Positions 9,172-17,317 of a DNA stretch of 64,000 bases are shown here, one piece after another; position 1 is the first letter of the stretch; every line of letters starts with the position of its first letter. A program made the position numbers and the translations under genes. Source of the stretch: Croceicoccus sp. (GTDB taxonomy: Bacteria; Pseudomonadota; Alphaproteobacteria; Sphingomonadales; Sphingomonadaceae). The notes beneath the pieces are model-generated. The model had not been told where the DNA came from, searched no databases, and worked only from the letters and a program-made list of their open reading frames with translations. The DNA is taken from positions 206,819 through 270,818 of the forward strand of contig NZMY01000013.1 of assembly GCA_002694745.1 (NCBI GenBank), in the 5' to 3' direction.

Positions 9172-11649
9172 TCAGAAGACGTGCTGGACGGTCAGGCCAT
9201 AGGTGCGCGGATCGCCCGGCGTGCCGACGATCAGCCCGGTGTTGCCGCCGGGGACCTGCAATTGTTCGAAGTAGTCCTTGTCGAAGACATTGCGGACCCA
9301 GCCGAAGACTTGCAGCCCATTGTCGGCCCGGAACCCAGCGCGCAGATTGATCAGCGCATAGCCATCGACCCATGTGTATTCGGACGGCGTCGGATTGCTG
9401 GAAAAGCGCGAGCGGTAATTGCCGTCGACCCCCAGATAGACCGCCCCGTCCAGACCCAGCAGCACCGCCGGCACATTGCCCTCCGCCCCGTATGACAGCG
9501 CCCATTTCGACACGCCGGGCAGGCGCTGGCCCGATATGTCGCAATTGGCGGGGCTGATCCCGCCCGGGGTTCCCGGCGCGCTGGGGGCCTGTCCCTCCGC
9601 TGCGGTCGTGCCGCCCGACAGCTCGGGCGGGCAGGGCGCATCGGTGAAGCTGCGATAGGTGGCATCGGTGTAGGCCGCGTTCACATAGGCATTGAACCGC
9701 GCGCTGGGCCGGACGGAGAAATCGGCCTCCACCCCCTGCGTGCGCACCTTGTCTGCATTGGCCAGATAGCCGCGCAGCACGCCAAGGCTGCCATTGGTCA
9801 CCAGCGCCTGATAATCCGCAATATCGGTGCGGAAGGCGGCAAGGTTGAGCGTCGCGCGCCGGTCCCAGAAACGCGCCTTCACGCCGATTTCGTAATGGTT
9901 CACCGATGCCGGCTCGACCGTGGCGGCGGCAAGGATCGGCTCGCCATTGGCGTCGCTGGGCACGCCGTTGAGGTTCACCCCGCCCGACTTGAAGCTCTTC
10001 GCGTAGGTCGCATAGGCGAGGATCTCGTCCGACAGCTCATAGCTGGCGGTCAAATCATAGCTGAAGTTCCAGTCGCTGTAATCGACACCGAACCGCTGCG
10101 GCGCCAGCACCGCGCGCTGGGCCACGATGCGCGGGTCGGTGCTGGCGAAAGTGACCGGCTGCCCGTCGCCATTGGTCACGACGGAATCGTAGAAACCGTC
10201 CTTGCTGTCGTAATTGACCCGCACGCCGGGCCGCAGCGTTAGCCCCGGCAGAGGCCGCCAGTTTACCTGTCCGTAAATCGCCGCGCTGGTGTTATCGAGC
10301 GCGATGCTATTGTCCGCCGTCAGCCCGTCGAGCACCGTCGGATCGGCGCTCAGCGGATTGGACGGATTGATCAGCCATGCGCTGGCGGCGGGACCCTGCC
10401 GCTGCGTGCCCTGCGTATCGACGCTCTGGTCGAAATAGAACGCGCCCAAGGTGTAATCCAGCGTGTCGCCCCCGCCGCTCAGGCGAAGCTCCTGCGTGAA
10501 CTGGTCCTGCTGCGAGGGGTTCTGCGACAAGGTTGTAATCGGCAGGCCGGTAAAGTCGCGGTCGTTCTCGGGCTTCCAGTCCCAGAACCGCCATGCGGTG
10601 ATCGAGGTCACGGTCCCGATCCCCGTCTCCCACACCGCGCGCAGCGACGCGCCGCCCACCTTGTTCCCGGCATTCAGCGAGGCATCGAGGTCGGTCACCC
10701 GGTCGAACGCATCGCCGCTGGGCGCGGCATAATCCTGCGCGGCGGCCAATGCGTCATATTGCCGGTCCAGCGCGCGCTGCGTCTGGCCGGTGCGGACGAA
10801 CACCGTGCCGCAGCACTCGGGATCCTGCTGCGAATAATCGCCCGCCAGCGTGATCGCCAGATCGTCCGACGGCTCCCACAGCAACTGCGCGCGCAGCCCC
10901 AGATTATACTGCTCGTTGATCCAGCGGTCGCTCGTCACATTGCGGATCGTACCGCGCCTCCTGGTCGAGGACAGCGCAAGGCGGGCGGCGACAGTGTCGG
11001 ACAAGGGCCCCGAAACGGCGGCCTTCGCCTGCCGGAAATCCAGATTGCCGATGCTGATCTCGGCCCGCCCCTCGAAGTCGAAGGTCGGCTGGCGCGTGGT
11101 AATATTGATCGCGCCCGCCGTGGTGTTCTTGCCGTAGAGCGTGCCTTGCGGGCCGCGCAGCACCTCGATCCGCTCGACATCGAGGAAGTCGAAGGTGGCC
11201 GAGGCAACGCGCGAGAAATAGACGTCGTCGACATAGATGCCCACGCCCTGCTCGATCCCGTCATTGGTCAGGCCGAAGGGCACGCCGATGCCGCGGATGT
11301 TGACCGCGGTGTTGCGCGGGTTGCTGCTGTAATATTGCAAAGTCGGGGTCAGCTGCTGAAGCCGCCCCACGTTGAACGATCCCGTGTTGTCGAGATGCTC
11401 GCCCCCCACGACCGAGATCGCGATGGGCACGTCCTGCACGGTTTCCCGGCGGCGGCGGGCGGTGACGATGATATCGCCATCGTCCTGCGCGCCGGTCCCG
11501 ACCGAGGATGGGGATTCGGGCGGATCTGCTGTCGGCGCATCCTGCGCGAAGGCAGGGGCGGCCAGTGCGAAGGCAAATACGCTGCTGGCAAGAAGCCATG
11601 GCGCGCGAAGGAATGGTCCGCGGGGGCGGACACGGAACGACGGATGCAT
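9172..11649 (-). CDS. TonB-dependent receptor
   Basis: An 825-residue outer-membrane receptor. It has a signal peptide (hydrophobic core and APAFAQD at about residue 36), a TonB-box-like DDGDIIVTARRR at about residues 56-67, a plug (AISVVGGEHL to VERIEVLRGPQGTLYGKNT, to about residue 165), and a barrel with the typical LRPGVRVNYDSKDG and LTASYELSDEILAYATYAKSFKSG strands, closing in GLTVQHVF. AAGGGAA precedes the ATG. It belongs to the large IVTARR class whose substrates in this order include plant aromatics and vitamins. Its tight linkage to a TauE exporter hints at a sulfur-containing ligand; this is inference. Confidence 0.93.
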   Translation of the reverse strand: MHPSFRVRPRGPFLRAPWLLASSVFAFALAAPAFAQDAPTADPPESPSSVGTGAQDDGDIIVTARRRRETVQDVPIAISVVGGEHLDNTGSFNVGRLQQLTPTLQYYSSNPRNTAVNIRGIGVPFGLTNDGIEQGVGIYVDDVYFSRVASATFDFLDVERIEVLRGPQGTLYGKNTTAGAINITTRQPTFDFEGRAEISIGNLDFRQAKAAVSGPLSDTVAARLALSSTRRRGTIRNVTSDRWINEQYNLGLRAQLLWEPSDDLAITLAGDYSQQDPECCGTVFVRTGQTQRALDRQYDALAAAQDYAAPSGDAFDRVTDLDASLNAGNKVGGASLRAVWETGIGTVTSITAWRFWDWKPENDRDFTGLPITTLSQNPSQQDQFTQELRLSGGGDTLDYTLGAFYFDQSVDTQGTQRQGPAASAWLINPSNPLSADPTVLDGLTADNSIALDNTSAAIYGQVNWRPLPGLTLRPGVRVNYDSKDGFYDSVVTNGDGQPVTFASTDPRIVAQRAVLAPQRFGVDYSDWNFSYDLTASYELSDEILAYATYAKSFKSGGVNLNGVPSDANGEPILAAATVEPASVNHYEIGVKARFWDRRATLNLAAFRTDIADYQALVTNGSLGVLRGYLANADKVRTQGVEADFSVRPSARFNAYVNAAYTDATYRSFTDAPCPPELSGGTTAAEGQAPSAPGTPGGISPANCDISGQRLPGVSKWALSYGAEGNVPAVLLGLDGAVYLGVDGNYRSRFSSNPTPSEYTWVDGYALINLRAGFRADNGLQVFGWVRNVFDKDYFEQLQVPGGNTGLIVGTPGDPRTYGLTVQHVF

Positions 11650-11742
11650 GAAATTCCCTTCTCGGTGGGGGACTTCGCATCCGGCGGTCCGGTCTGCTGG
11701 GCCTGTTATGTTGGGGGTTGGCCGGACGCCGCGGCCTCGCGC

Positions 11743-11937
11743 TCAGGCGAAGCGGCGGCGTTCCGTGATGTCGAGCTGCATCAGCCTGCCGTCGTGGACG
11801 GTCAGCTGGATGACGCCATAGCGGATCTGTCCCAGCGCATCGGCAATCGCCTGCAGCTGCTCGGACAGGGGGCTGGTTCCGGCATTACGATTTGCGGCAT
11901 TCTCGGGCACGCCATCGGTCGATTGACGCATGTCCAT
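11743..11937 (-). CDS. YezD-like (DUF2292) small protein
   Basis: A 64-residue protein whose C-terminal 45 residues carry the DUF2292/YezD pattern: EQLQAIADALGQIRYGVIQLTVHDG followed by R-LMQLDITERRRF. The function is unknown; from memory, family members often sit near sulfur assimilation genes. ATG codons at 11937 and 11931 are both possible; GGAG lies immediately upstream. It sits between the Rrf2 gene and the TBDR on the same strand. TTGTCA at about 12009-12004 on the minus strand could be the -35 of a promoter for this gene, with a TATCTG-like -10 seventeen bases on. Confidence 0.7.
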   Translation of the reverse strand: MDMRQSTDGVPENAANRNAGTSPLSEQLQAIADALGQIRYGVIQLTVHDGRLMQLDITERRRFA

Positions 11938-12057
11938 GGTCTCCAAAATCTCGGCACGGGGGAATCGCCCCGTGACAAAGCAGATATTCTCAACCAATCT
12001 TGTTGACAATATGGCGGGTGGCGCAAATTCGCTTTGTGCGGCGAAGGATTTTCTTCG

Positions 12058-12534
12058 CTAGGCCTTGGCTTGCGGTGCAGCGGCCCCGATATCCTCGTCC
12101 CCGACCGGCTGGATCGGATCGGACAGCCGGACCCCGTCCAAGAGTTCGGCGGTCGCGTCGCGAACCTGCAGCATCAGCGCGCGGGTGCGGCAGTCATGCT
12201 CTTCAAGGCAGTTCTTGCATTTCTCATGCGCGAACCGGCTGGCGCAGGGGACCAGCGCCAGCGAGCCGCGCATCACGCGGATCAGGTCGCCATAGGTGAT
12301 GTCGATGGGCGGGATCGACAGGCGATAGCCGCCATCCTTGCCGCGCTGCGATTCGACGATTCCGAAACGGGTCAGTTCCGACAGGATCACCGTCAGGAAC
12401 TTGGGCGGGATCTTCTGCGCCTCGGCGATTTCCGACAGAGGCACGATGCGCTGGCCGTAATGATCGGCCAGATGCTGCATCGCGCGGATCGCATAGCGGG
12501 TCTTCTGGGAAAGCACGCCCGACCCATGCCGCAT
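12058..12534 (-). CDS. Rrf2 family transcriptional regulator
   Basis: A 158-residue winged-helix regulator. The N-terminal helix-turn-helix is clear (LSQKTRYAIRAMQHLADHYG, then PLSEIAEAQKIPPKFLTVIL), followed by the wing (GKDGGYRLSIPP). A cysteine cluster, C-ASRFAHEK-C-KN-C-LEEHD-C, lies around residues 90-115, so an Fe-S or thiol sensor as in IscR, NsrR or RsrR is possible. The Cys spacing is not that of IscR. The start is not firm: the ATG at 12534 has no good SD, and a GTG six codons downstream is an alternative. It is followed on the same strand by yezD, the TBDR and tauE, and probably controls them in response to sulfur or redox state (inference). Confidence 0.82.
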   Translation of the reverse strand: MRHGSGVLSQKTRYAIRAMQHLADHYGQRIVPLSEIAEAQKIPPKFLTVILSELTRFGIVESQRGKDGGYRLSIPPIDITYGDLIRVMRGSLALVPCASRFAHEKCKNCLEEHDCRTRALMLQVRDATAELLDGVRLSDPIQPVGDEDIGAAAPQAKA

Positions 12535-12969
12535 GGCGCGCCGGCGAACAAGGCGCAGATTCGCGTGAGAGCGCTCCCGCATGCCGTCTCTCGGCGCGTC
12601 CCCACATGCGCTTCCCACAGGCTGGCGGGAATGAATTATCGTTGTTCGTGAAATGCTTGCCATCAGCCCACCGCGCCAGATCAGGCCTGTCGGCACGCCC
12701 ATCGCCGCATCCATATTGCGCAGCGCAATTTCGAATGACATAATCCTGCAATGGACAGGCAATTCTTCTGCCCCCTTCGCGGCCAGGTGGCCGTTCGCCG
12801 ATCGATCGAGACTCACCTCACCGATTGGTTCAACGAGTGATTCCCGGCCGCGCGGGATAGGCGCGGATCCGGCAGACACTCGTCCATGATTTCTGCCATC
12901 TGAAAATCCGGGCCCATCCCCGACCATTCGCCACGTTTCGTTGCGTTCAAAGGTTCGAGGGATCAGACC
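12535..12969. other. 435-bp divergent intergenic region
   Basis: No gene is supported. It separates the Rrf2 operon (minus) from the TBDR/cyanophycinase operon (plus), so promoters for both must lie here. The notable element is a perfect 15-bp palindrome at 12715-12729. Confidence 0.5.
12715..12729. promoter_or_regulatory. Perfect palindrome ATTGCGC-A-GCGCAAT, candidate operator
   Basis: Seven-base arms around a single A form a perfect dyad in the divergent promoter region. The inner core ATTGC-N-GCAAT recurs at 25605-25615 upstream of nirB. The regulator is unknown; the adjacent Rrf2 protein is one candidate. Confidence 0.4.
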
Positions 12970-15795
12970 ATGCATAACCATATCCGACGCGGTGCGAGGG
13001 GCACCGCGGCTCTGCTGCTGGCAGGCATCGCCACGCCTGTGCTGGCGCAGGCCAATGCCGATATTTCCATCAACGACCCCGCCGCACAGGCGGAGGACGA
13101 GAGCGCCATCGTCGTCACCGGCAGCCGCATCCAGGGCCTGCCCACCGACGGCCCCGTCCAGACCCAGACCGTCACGCGCGAGGATATTCTCGACACCGGC
13201 GCGGCCACCATTATCGAAGTGCTGCAAGATCTGCCCGTCACCTCGGGCGGCGGCGGCACCTTCTCGACCGCCACTGCGGGCCCGCTGTCCTCCGACACCC
13301 CGGTCGGCGCCTCCGCCGTGTCGCTGCGCGGCCTTGGCGCGTCCTCCACGCTGACGCTCATCAACGGCCGCCGCGCGCAGATCAGCGCCTTCGCACGCGG
13401 GCAGGAAAGCTTCATCGACGCCAGCTCCATCCCCCTCGCAGCGATCGAGCGGGTCGAGGTGCTCCCCTCGGGCGCCTCGGCGATCTATGGCGCCGACGCG
13501 GTCGCGGGCGTGGTCAATTACGTGCTGCGCGAGGATTTCGAAGGGCTCGAACTCTCCGCCAGCTATGGCAATTCGACCAAGGGCACCGACGAGGGGCGCT
13601 ATAACATCACCGGCGTCGCGGGCACGCGGATCGGCGATCGCAACTCGGTCATGCTGGTGGTCGATTATTTCAAGCGGAACCCGTTCTTCCTGCGCGACCG
13701 CGCGATCAGCCGCGAAAGCTTCCGCCCCAGCCAGCAGGGCTTCTACCCCAGCTTCAACGATCTGTTCTTCCAGTTCTTCGACCAGACCGAGGAACCGCAG
13801 GACGGCGGCTGCGCGGCGGAGGATTTCGGTTCGGGCAATCTCGGCGAGTTCTGCGAGGTCAACACCAACGCCTATGTCTCCGCGCAGGACAGGATGGAGA
13901 CCATCGGCGGCCTGTTCACCCACCAGTTCGAGATTTCGGATTCGCTGACCTGGTACAATGACGCGCTCTACAGCCATCTGGAATCGCGCGGCATCAGCTC
14001 GCCCGCCAATTTCTCGCGCGCGCCGATCGACCCTGAGAATCCCTTCTGGCCCGACGCGCTGAAGGACGACATCGTTCAGGAAGGCTCGTTCGAAGGCGCC
14101 ACCGACTTCACCGATTTCTACGGCTTCCCGATCTACGCATGGGGCAAGATCCCGCAGCCGCGCGCGGTCGAGGTCGAATCCGACAGCTATCGCATCACTT
14201 CGGGCCTGCGCGGCGATATCGGCAAGGGCTGGAACTTCGACGCGGCCTTCCTGTTCGGCGGGAACGAGCGGACGCAGCGCGGTGTCTCGGGCCTCGCGGT
14301 CGCGCAGAACTTCTATGACCTCAATCTCGGCAATATCTGCACCGACGGGTCGCGGGTGGAGCGCTGGGACGTCGATCTCGGACGCCCCGATGCCGAATTC
14401 ATCGGCGATACATGCGAGGACGCGAGCAGGGAAACCTTGTGGTACAATCCCTTCGGCGGGCAGACCACGCAGGAAGACGGCGTCGCCGAACTGCTCGCGA
14501 CAGAGGCGGAGCGCAAGGGCAAGTCGCGGCTCTATGCCCTTGACGGCAGCGTCAACGGCACGCTGCTGGACATGCCCGCAGGCCCGCTGAAGGCGGCGTT
14601 CGGCGGCGAGTTCCGGCGCGAGACGCTGCGCGACACGCCCGCGGGCATCGCGGTCGCCACCGCCGACAATCCCGAACCGATCCTCGGCTTCTCCTCCACC
14701 AGCGCCTTTGCCAAGCGCAACAGCTGGGCGGTCTATGGCGAGTTCTACATTCCGCTGCTCGACACGCTGGACGTGCAGCTGGCAGGCCGCTTCGACGATT
14801 TCCAGGGCTTCGGCAGCGACTTCAACCCCAAGATCGCGGCCCGCTGGGAAGCGGCCGACTGGCTGGCGCTGCGCGGCAATTACTCCACCTCGTTCCGCGC
14901 GCCCTCGCTGGCGCAAAGCGGGGCGGGCGTGCTGCTCAGCTCCTACCGCGTGGATTGCGAGGCCACGCCCGATGCCTGCGGCGGCGATCCCGACGCCGAT
15001 GGCGAGGCGCTGCTGTCGGAAGATGTCGGCAATCCCGAACTGGGGGCCGAAAATGCGCGCAGCTTCGGCGGCGGCGTTGTCTTTACGCCGGGCCGCAACA
15101 TCGAACTGACGCTCGACTACTGGAACATCCGCCACACCGATCTTGTCGGCATCGACGAGGACGATTTCATCCGCCGCGCGCTGTCGGGCGAATTCGCGGT
15201 GGCGGGTCCGGGCGAACTGCCCACCGGCACGCCGGGGGTCGAGGTGCAGAACGGCTTCGTCAGCGACGCGCATTTCCAGATCACCAATCTGGGCTTCCAG
15301 AAGACCGACGGCCTCGACATCGCCTATACGCAGCAGTTCGACGCGGGATCGGCGGGCAATGTCACGCTCAGCCTCGACGCGACGAAGATCTTCAACTTCG
15401 ACCGCAAGGCATCCGACGCCAGCCCGCTTGAGGAACTGGCGGGCGATTATTTGTACCCCGACTTCATCGCCAGCGGCCGGGTGCGCTGGCGCAAGGATGC
15501 GTGGCGCGCGGCGCTGTCGGGCCAGTACACCAGCGGCTATCGCGACGACCCGTCCGACCGCACGCTGGAAGCGCTGGGCCTGCCGACCGATGCCGAATAT
15601 GACGTCGACGACTACCTGACGTTCGATTTCAGCATCAGCTATGATTTCGAGGAGAACAGCTTCGTCCAGCTGGCCGTGCGCAATATCTTCGATCAGGATC
15701 CCCCGCGCGTGCTGGGATCGTCCGCGAATGTCGATCTGTTCAACCATGATCTGATCGGCCGCTATGCGACATTGCGCGTAACGAAGCGCTTCTAG
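12970..15795 (+). CDS. TonB-dependent receptor of the cyanophycinase/peptidase operon
   Basis: A 941-residue receptor. It has a signal peptide (TAALLLAGIATPVLAQA), a TonB box DESAIVVTGSRI (about residues 43-54), a plug typical of the large GSRI class (LRGLGASSTLTLINGRR, then IERVEVLPSGASAIYGADAVAGVVNYVLR) and a barrel ending in TLRVTKRF. This long class commonly imports peptides or carbohydrates. It is followed by a strong hairpin and then three genes with minimal spacing: permease, cyanophycinase and isoaspartyl peptidase. A ligand such as cyanophycin fragments or beta-aspartyl peptides is therefore likely, though not demonstrated. The extracellular loops contain Cys pairs (CAAEDFG...FCEVN, CTDGSR...CEDAS, CEATPDAC). 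Confidence 0.92.
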   Translation: MHNHIRRGARGTAALLLAGIATPVLAQANADISINDPAAQAEDESAIVVTGSRIQGLPTDGPVQTQTVTREDILDTGAATIIEVLQDLPVTSGGGGTFSTATAGPLSSDTPVGASAVSLRGLGASSTLTLINGRRAQISAFARGQESFIDASSIPLAAIERVEVLPSGASAIYGADAVAGVVNYVLREDFEGLELSASYGNSTKGTDEGRYNITGVAGTRIGDRNSVMLVVDYFKRNPFFLRDRAISRESFRPSQQGFYPSFNDLFFQFFDQTEEPQDGGCAAEDFGSGNLGEFCEVNTNAYVSAQDRMETIGGLFTHQFEISDSLTWYNDALYSHLESRGISSPANFSRAPIDPENPFWPDALKDDIVQEGSFEGATDFTDFYGFPIYAWGKIPQPRAVEVESDSYRITSGLRGDIGKGWNFDAAFLFGGNERTQRGVSGLAVAQNFYDLNLGNICTDGSRVERWDVDLGRPDAEFIGDTCEDASRETLWYNPFGGQTTQEDGVAELLATEAERKGKSRLYALDGSVNGTLLDMPAGPLKAAFGGEFRRETLRDTPAGIAVATADNPEPILGFSSTSAFAKRNSWAVYGEFYIPLLDTLDVQLAGRFDDFQGFGSDFNPKIAARWEAADWLALRGNYSTSFRAPSLAQSGAGVLLSSYRVDCEATPDACGGDPDADGEALLSEDVGNPELGAENARSFGGGVVFTPGRNIELTLDYWNIRHTDLVGIDEDDFIRRALSGEFAVAGPGELPTGTPGVEVQNGFVSDAHFQITNLGFQKTDGLDIAYTQQFDAGSAGNVTLSLDATKIFNFDRKASDASPLEELAGDYLYPDFIASGRVRWRKDAWRAALSGQYTSGYRDDPSDRTLEALGLPTDAEYDVDDYLTFDFSISYDFEENSFVQLAVRNIFDQDPPRVLGSSANVDLFNHDLIGRYATLRVTKRF

Positions 15796-15809
15796 CACGC
15801 GAAAGTCCG

Positions 15810-15847
15810 CGCCCCGTCCCCGGCGTCCTGCCGCCGGGGGCGGGGCG
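15810..15847 (+). terminator. Intercistronic 16-bp hairpin, attenuator or processing stem
   Basis: Bases 15810-15825 pair with 15832-15847 (CGCCCCG...CGGCG with CGCCGG...CGGGGCG) with a single G-U wobble and a 6-base loop. There is no T run, so complete termination is unlikely. It probably stabilises the receptor mRNA or reduces read-through into the permease gene. Confidence 0.5.
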
Positions 15848-15865
15848 GGACAAAACGGAGAATTC

Positions 15866-17317
15866 ATGACCGAAGACGCGCAACAGACCGGGCCGGCCAC
15901 GCGCATATGGCGCATGCCCGATACGCTGGCGATCCTGTTCACGCTGGCCCTGATCGCATGGGCCGCGACCTTACTGTTCACGCCGGGGCAGTTTTCGGTG
16001 GCGGGCGATCCGGCGCGCATCGTGCCGGGCAGCTACCAGCCCGCCGCAGGCCCGATGCCTGCCCCTCTGCTGGGCAGCGAGGATCGGACCGGTTTCCTCG
16101 ATTTCCTGTTCGCGGGGCTTGTGACGGGCGACCGCTATTCGGCGACAGTGGGCCTGATGGCCTTCATCCTCGTGCTGGGCGGGGTGTTCGGCATGATCAT
16201 GCGCACCGGCGCGGTCGATGCGGCGCTGCAATCCGCGCTTCCCGGCGGTAAGGCGCGCAGCGAGCGGCTGATCGTCTGCCTGTTCCTTGCCTTTTCGCTG
16301 GCGGGCGCGGTGTTCGGCCTGTCGGAGGAAGCGATCGCGCTGACTTTGGTGCTGGCCCCGGCGCTTAACCGGGCGGGTTACGATTCCGCGACCGCCGTGC
16401 TGGTCTGCTATGGCGCCAGCCAGATCGGTTTCGCCACCAGCTGGATGAACCCGTTCAGCGTCATCATCGCGCAAAGCATCGCGGGCCTGCCGCCCATGTC
16501 GGGGCTGGGCCTGCGGATCGCGTTGTGGGCGGTGTTCACGCTGGCGGCCGCGGTCTTCACATGGCGATACGCCCGCGCGGTCAGGCTGGGCCAGCGTCCC
16601 CCTATTGGCCTGCAGGCGCGGGGCGATGATGCCGGGGCGGTGGCGGGGTTCTCGGCTGCGCATCTGCTGGTGCTGCTTGTTCTGCTGGCGGGCGTCGCAT
16701 GGGTGGCGTGGGGCGTCACCATGCGCGGCTATTACCTGCCCGAGATCGCCGCGCAGTTCTTCGCGGTCGGCATCGCGACCGTCGCCATCGCGCGGATCGG
16801 GCGCATCGCGGGGATTTCCGAACTGATGGAGGCGTTCCGCGACGGCGCGGCGCAATTGCTGCCCGCCGCGCTGATCGTCGGCGCGGCCAAGGGTATCATG
16901 CTGATCCTTGGCGGCGACGATCCGGCCAGCCCCTCGCTGCTCAATGCCCTCCTGAACGGGCTGGGCACGGTGACGGCGGCAGTGCCCGACTGGCTGACCG
17001 CATGGGCGATGTATCTGGTGCAGAGCGTGTTCAATTTCTTCGTGGCGTCGGGATCGGGACAGGCGAGCATCACCATGCCGATCATGGCCCCGCTGGCGGA
17101 CCTGTCGGGGGTCACGCGGCAGACCGCGGTGCTGGCGTTCCAGCTGGGCGACGGCTTCACCAATCTGATCATCCCGACCTCGGCGGCGCTGATGGCCTGC
17201 CTTGCCGCGGCGCGGGTCGGCTACGGCGAATGGCTGGCCTTCATCTGGAAACCGGTGCTGGGCCTTGTCGCCATGGCGAGCATCGTGATGCTGCTCGCCC
17301 ATGCAGGAGGATATTGA
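15866..17317 (+). CDS. YfcC family permease (C4-dicarboxylate/basic amino acid carrier-like)
   Basis: A 483-residue inner-membrane protein with about 12 helices, of the YfcC/DcuC-like anaerobic carrier family. Family features are the conserved GVFGMIMRTGAVDAAL near residue 115, the EEAIALTLVLAPALNRAGYD stretch near 150, SQIGFATSWMNPFSV near 190, and the C-terminal VQSVFNFFVASGSGQASITMPIMAPL near 390. Members are predicted carriers of basic amino acids or dipeptides. SD GGAG lies at 15857-15860. The stop overlaps the next start in the pattern TGATG, so translation is coupled to the cyanophycinase. A natural role would be import of dipeptide or amino acid products (inference). Confidence 0.83.
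   Translation: MTEDAQQTGPATRIWRMPDTLAILFTLALIAWAATLLFTPGQFSVAGDPARIVPGSYQPAAGPMPAPLLGSEDRTGFLDFLFAGLVTGDRYSATVGLMAFILVLGGVFGMIMRTGAVDAALQSALPGGKARSERLIVCLFLAFSLAGAVFGLSEEAIALTLVLAPALNRAGYDSATAVLVCYGASQIGFATSWMNPFSVIIAQSIAGLPPMSGLGLRIALWAVFTLAAAVFTWRYARAVRLGQRPPIGLQARGDDAGAVAGFSAAHLLVLLVLLAGVAWVAWGVTMRGYYLPEIAAQFFAVGIATVAIARIGRIAGISELMEAFRDGAAQLLPAALIVGAAKGIMLILGGDDPASPSLLNALLNGLGTVTAAVPDWLTAWAMYLVQSVFNFFVASGSGQASITMPIMAPLADLSGVTRQTAVLAFQLGDGFTNLIIPTSAALMACLAAARVGYGEWLAFIWKPVLGLVAMASIVMLLAHAGGY

Noticed and set aside
9146..9544. N-terminal extension of the TauE protein into the receptor gene
   Set aside because: The extension is out of frame with the receptor and lacks membrane character, whereas the ATG at 9145 has a strong Shine-Dalgarno and gives the usual family N-terminus.
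12535..16020. Very long open frame on the minus strand opposite the TonB receptor (over 1000 codons)
   Set aside because: It is a GC-rich shadow frame of the receptor gene, full of Arg, Ala, Gly and Gln, without any recognisable domain. Only its last 158 codons, beyond the receptor, are the real Rrf2 gene.
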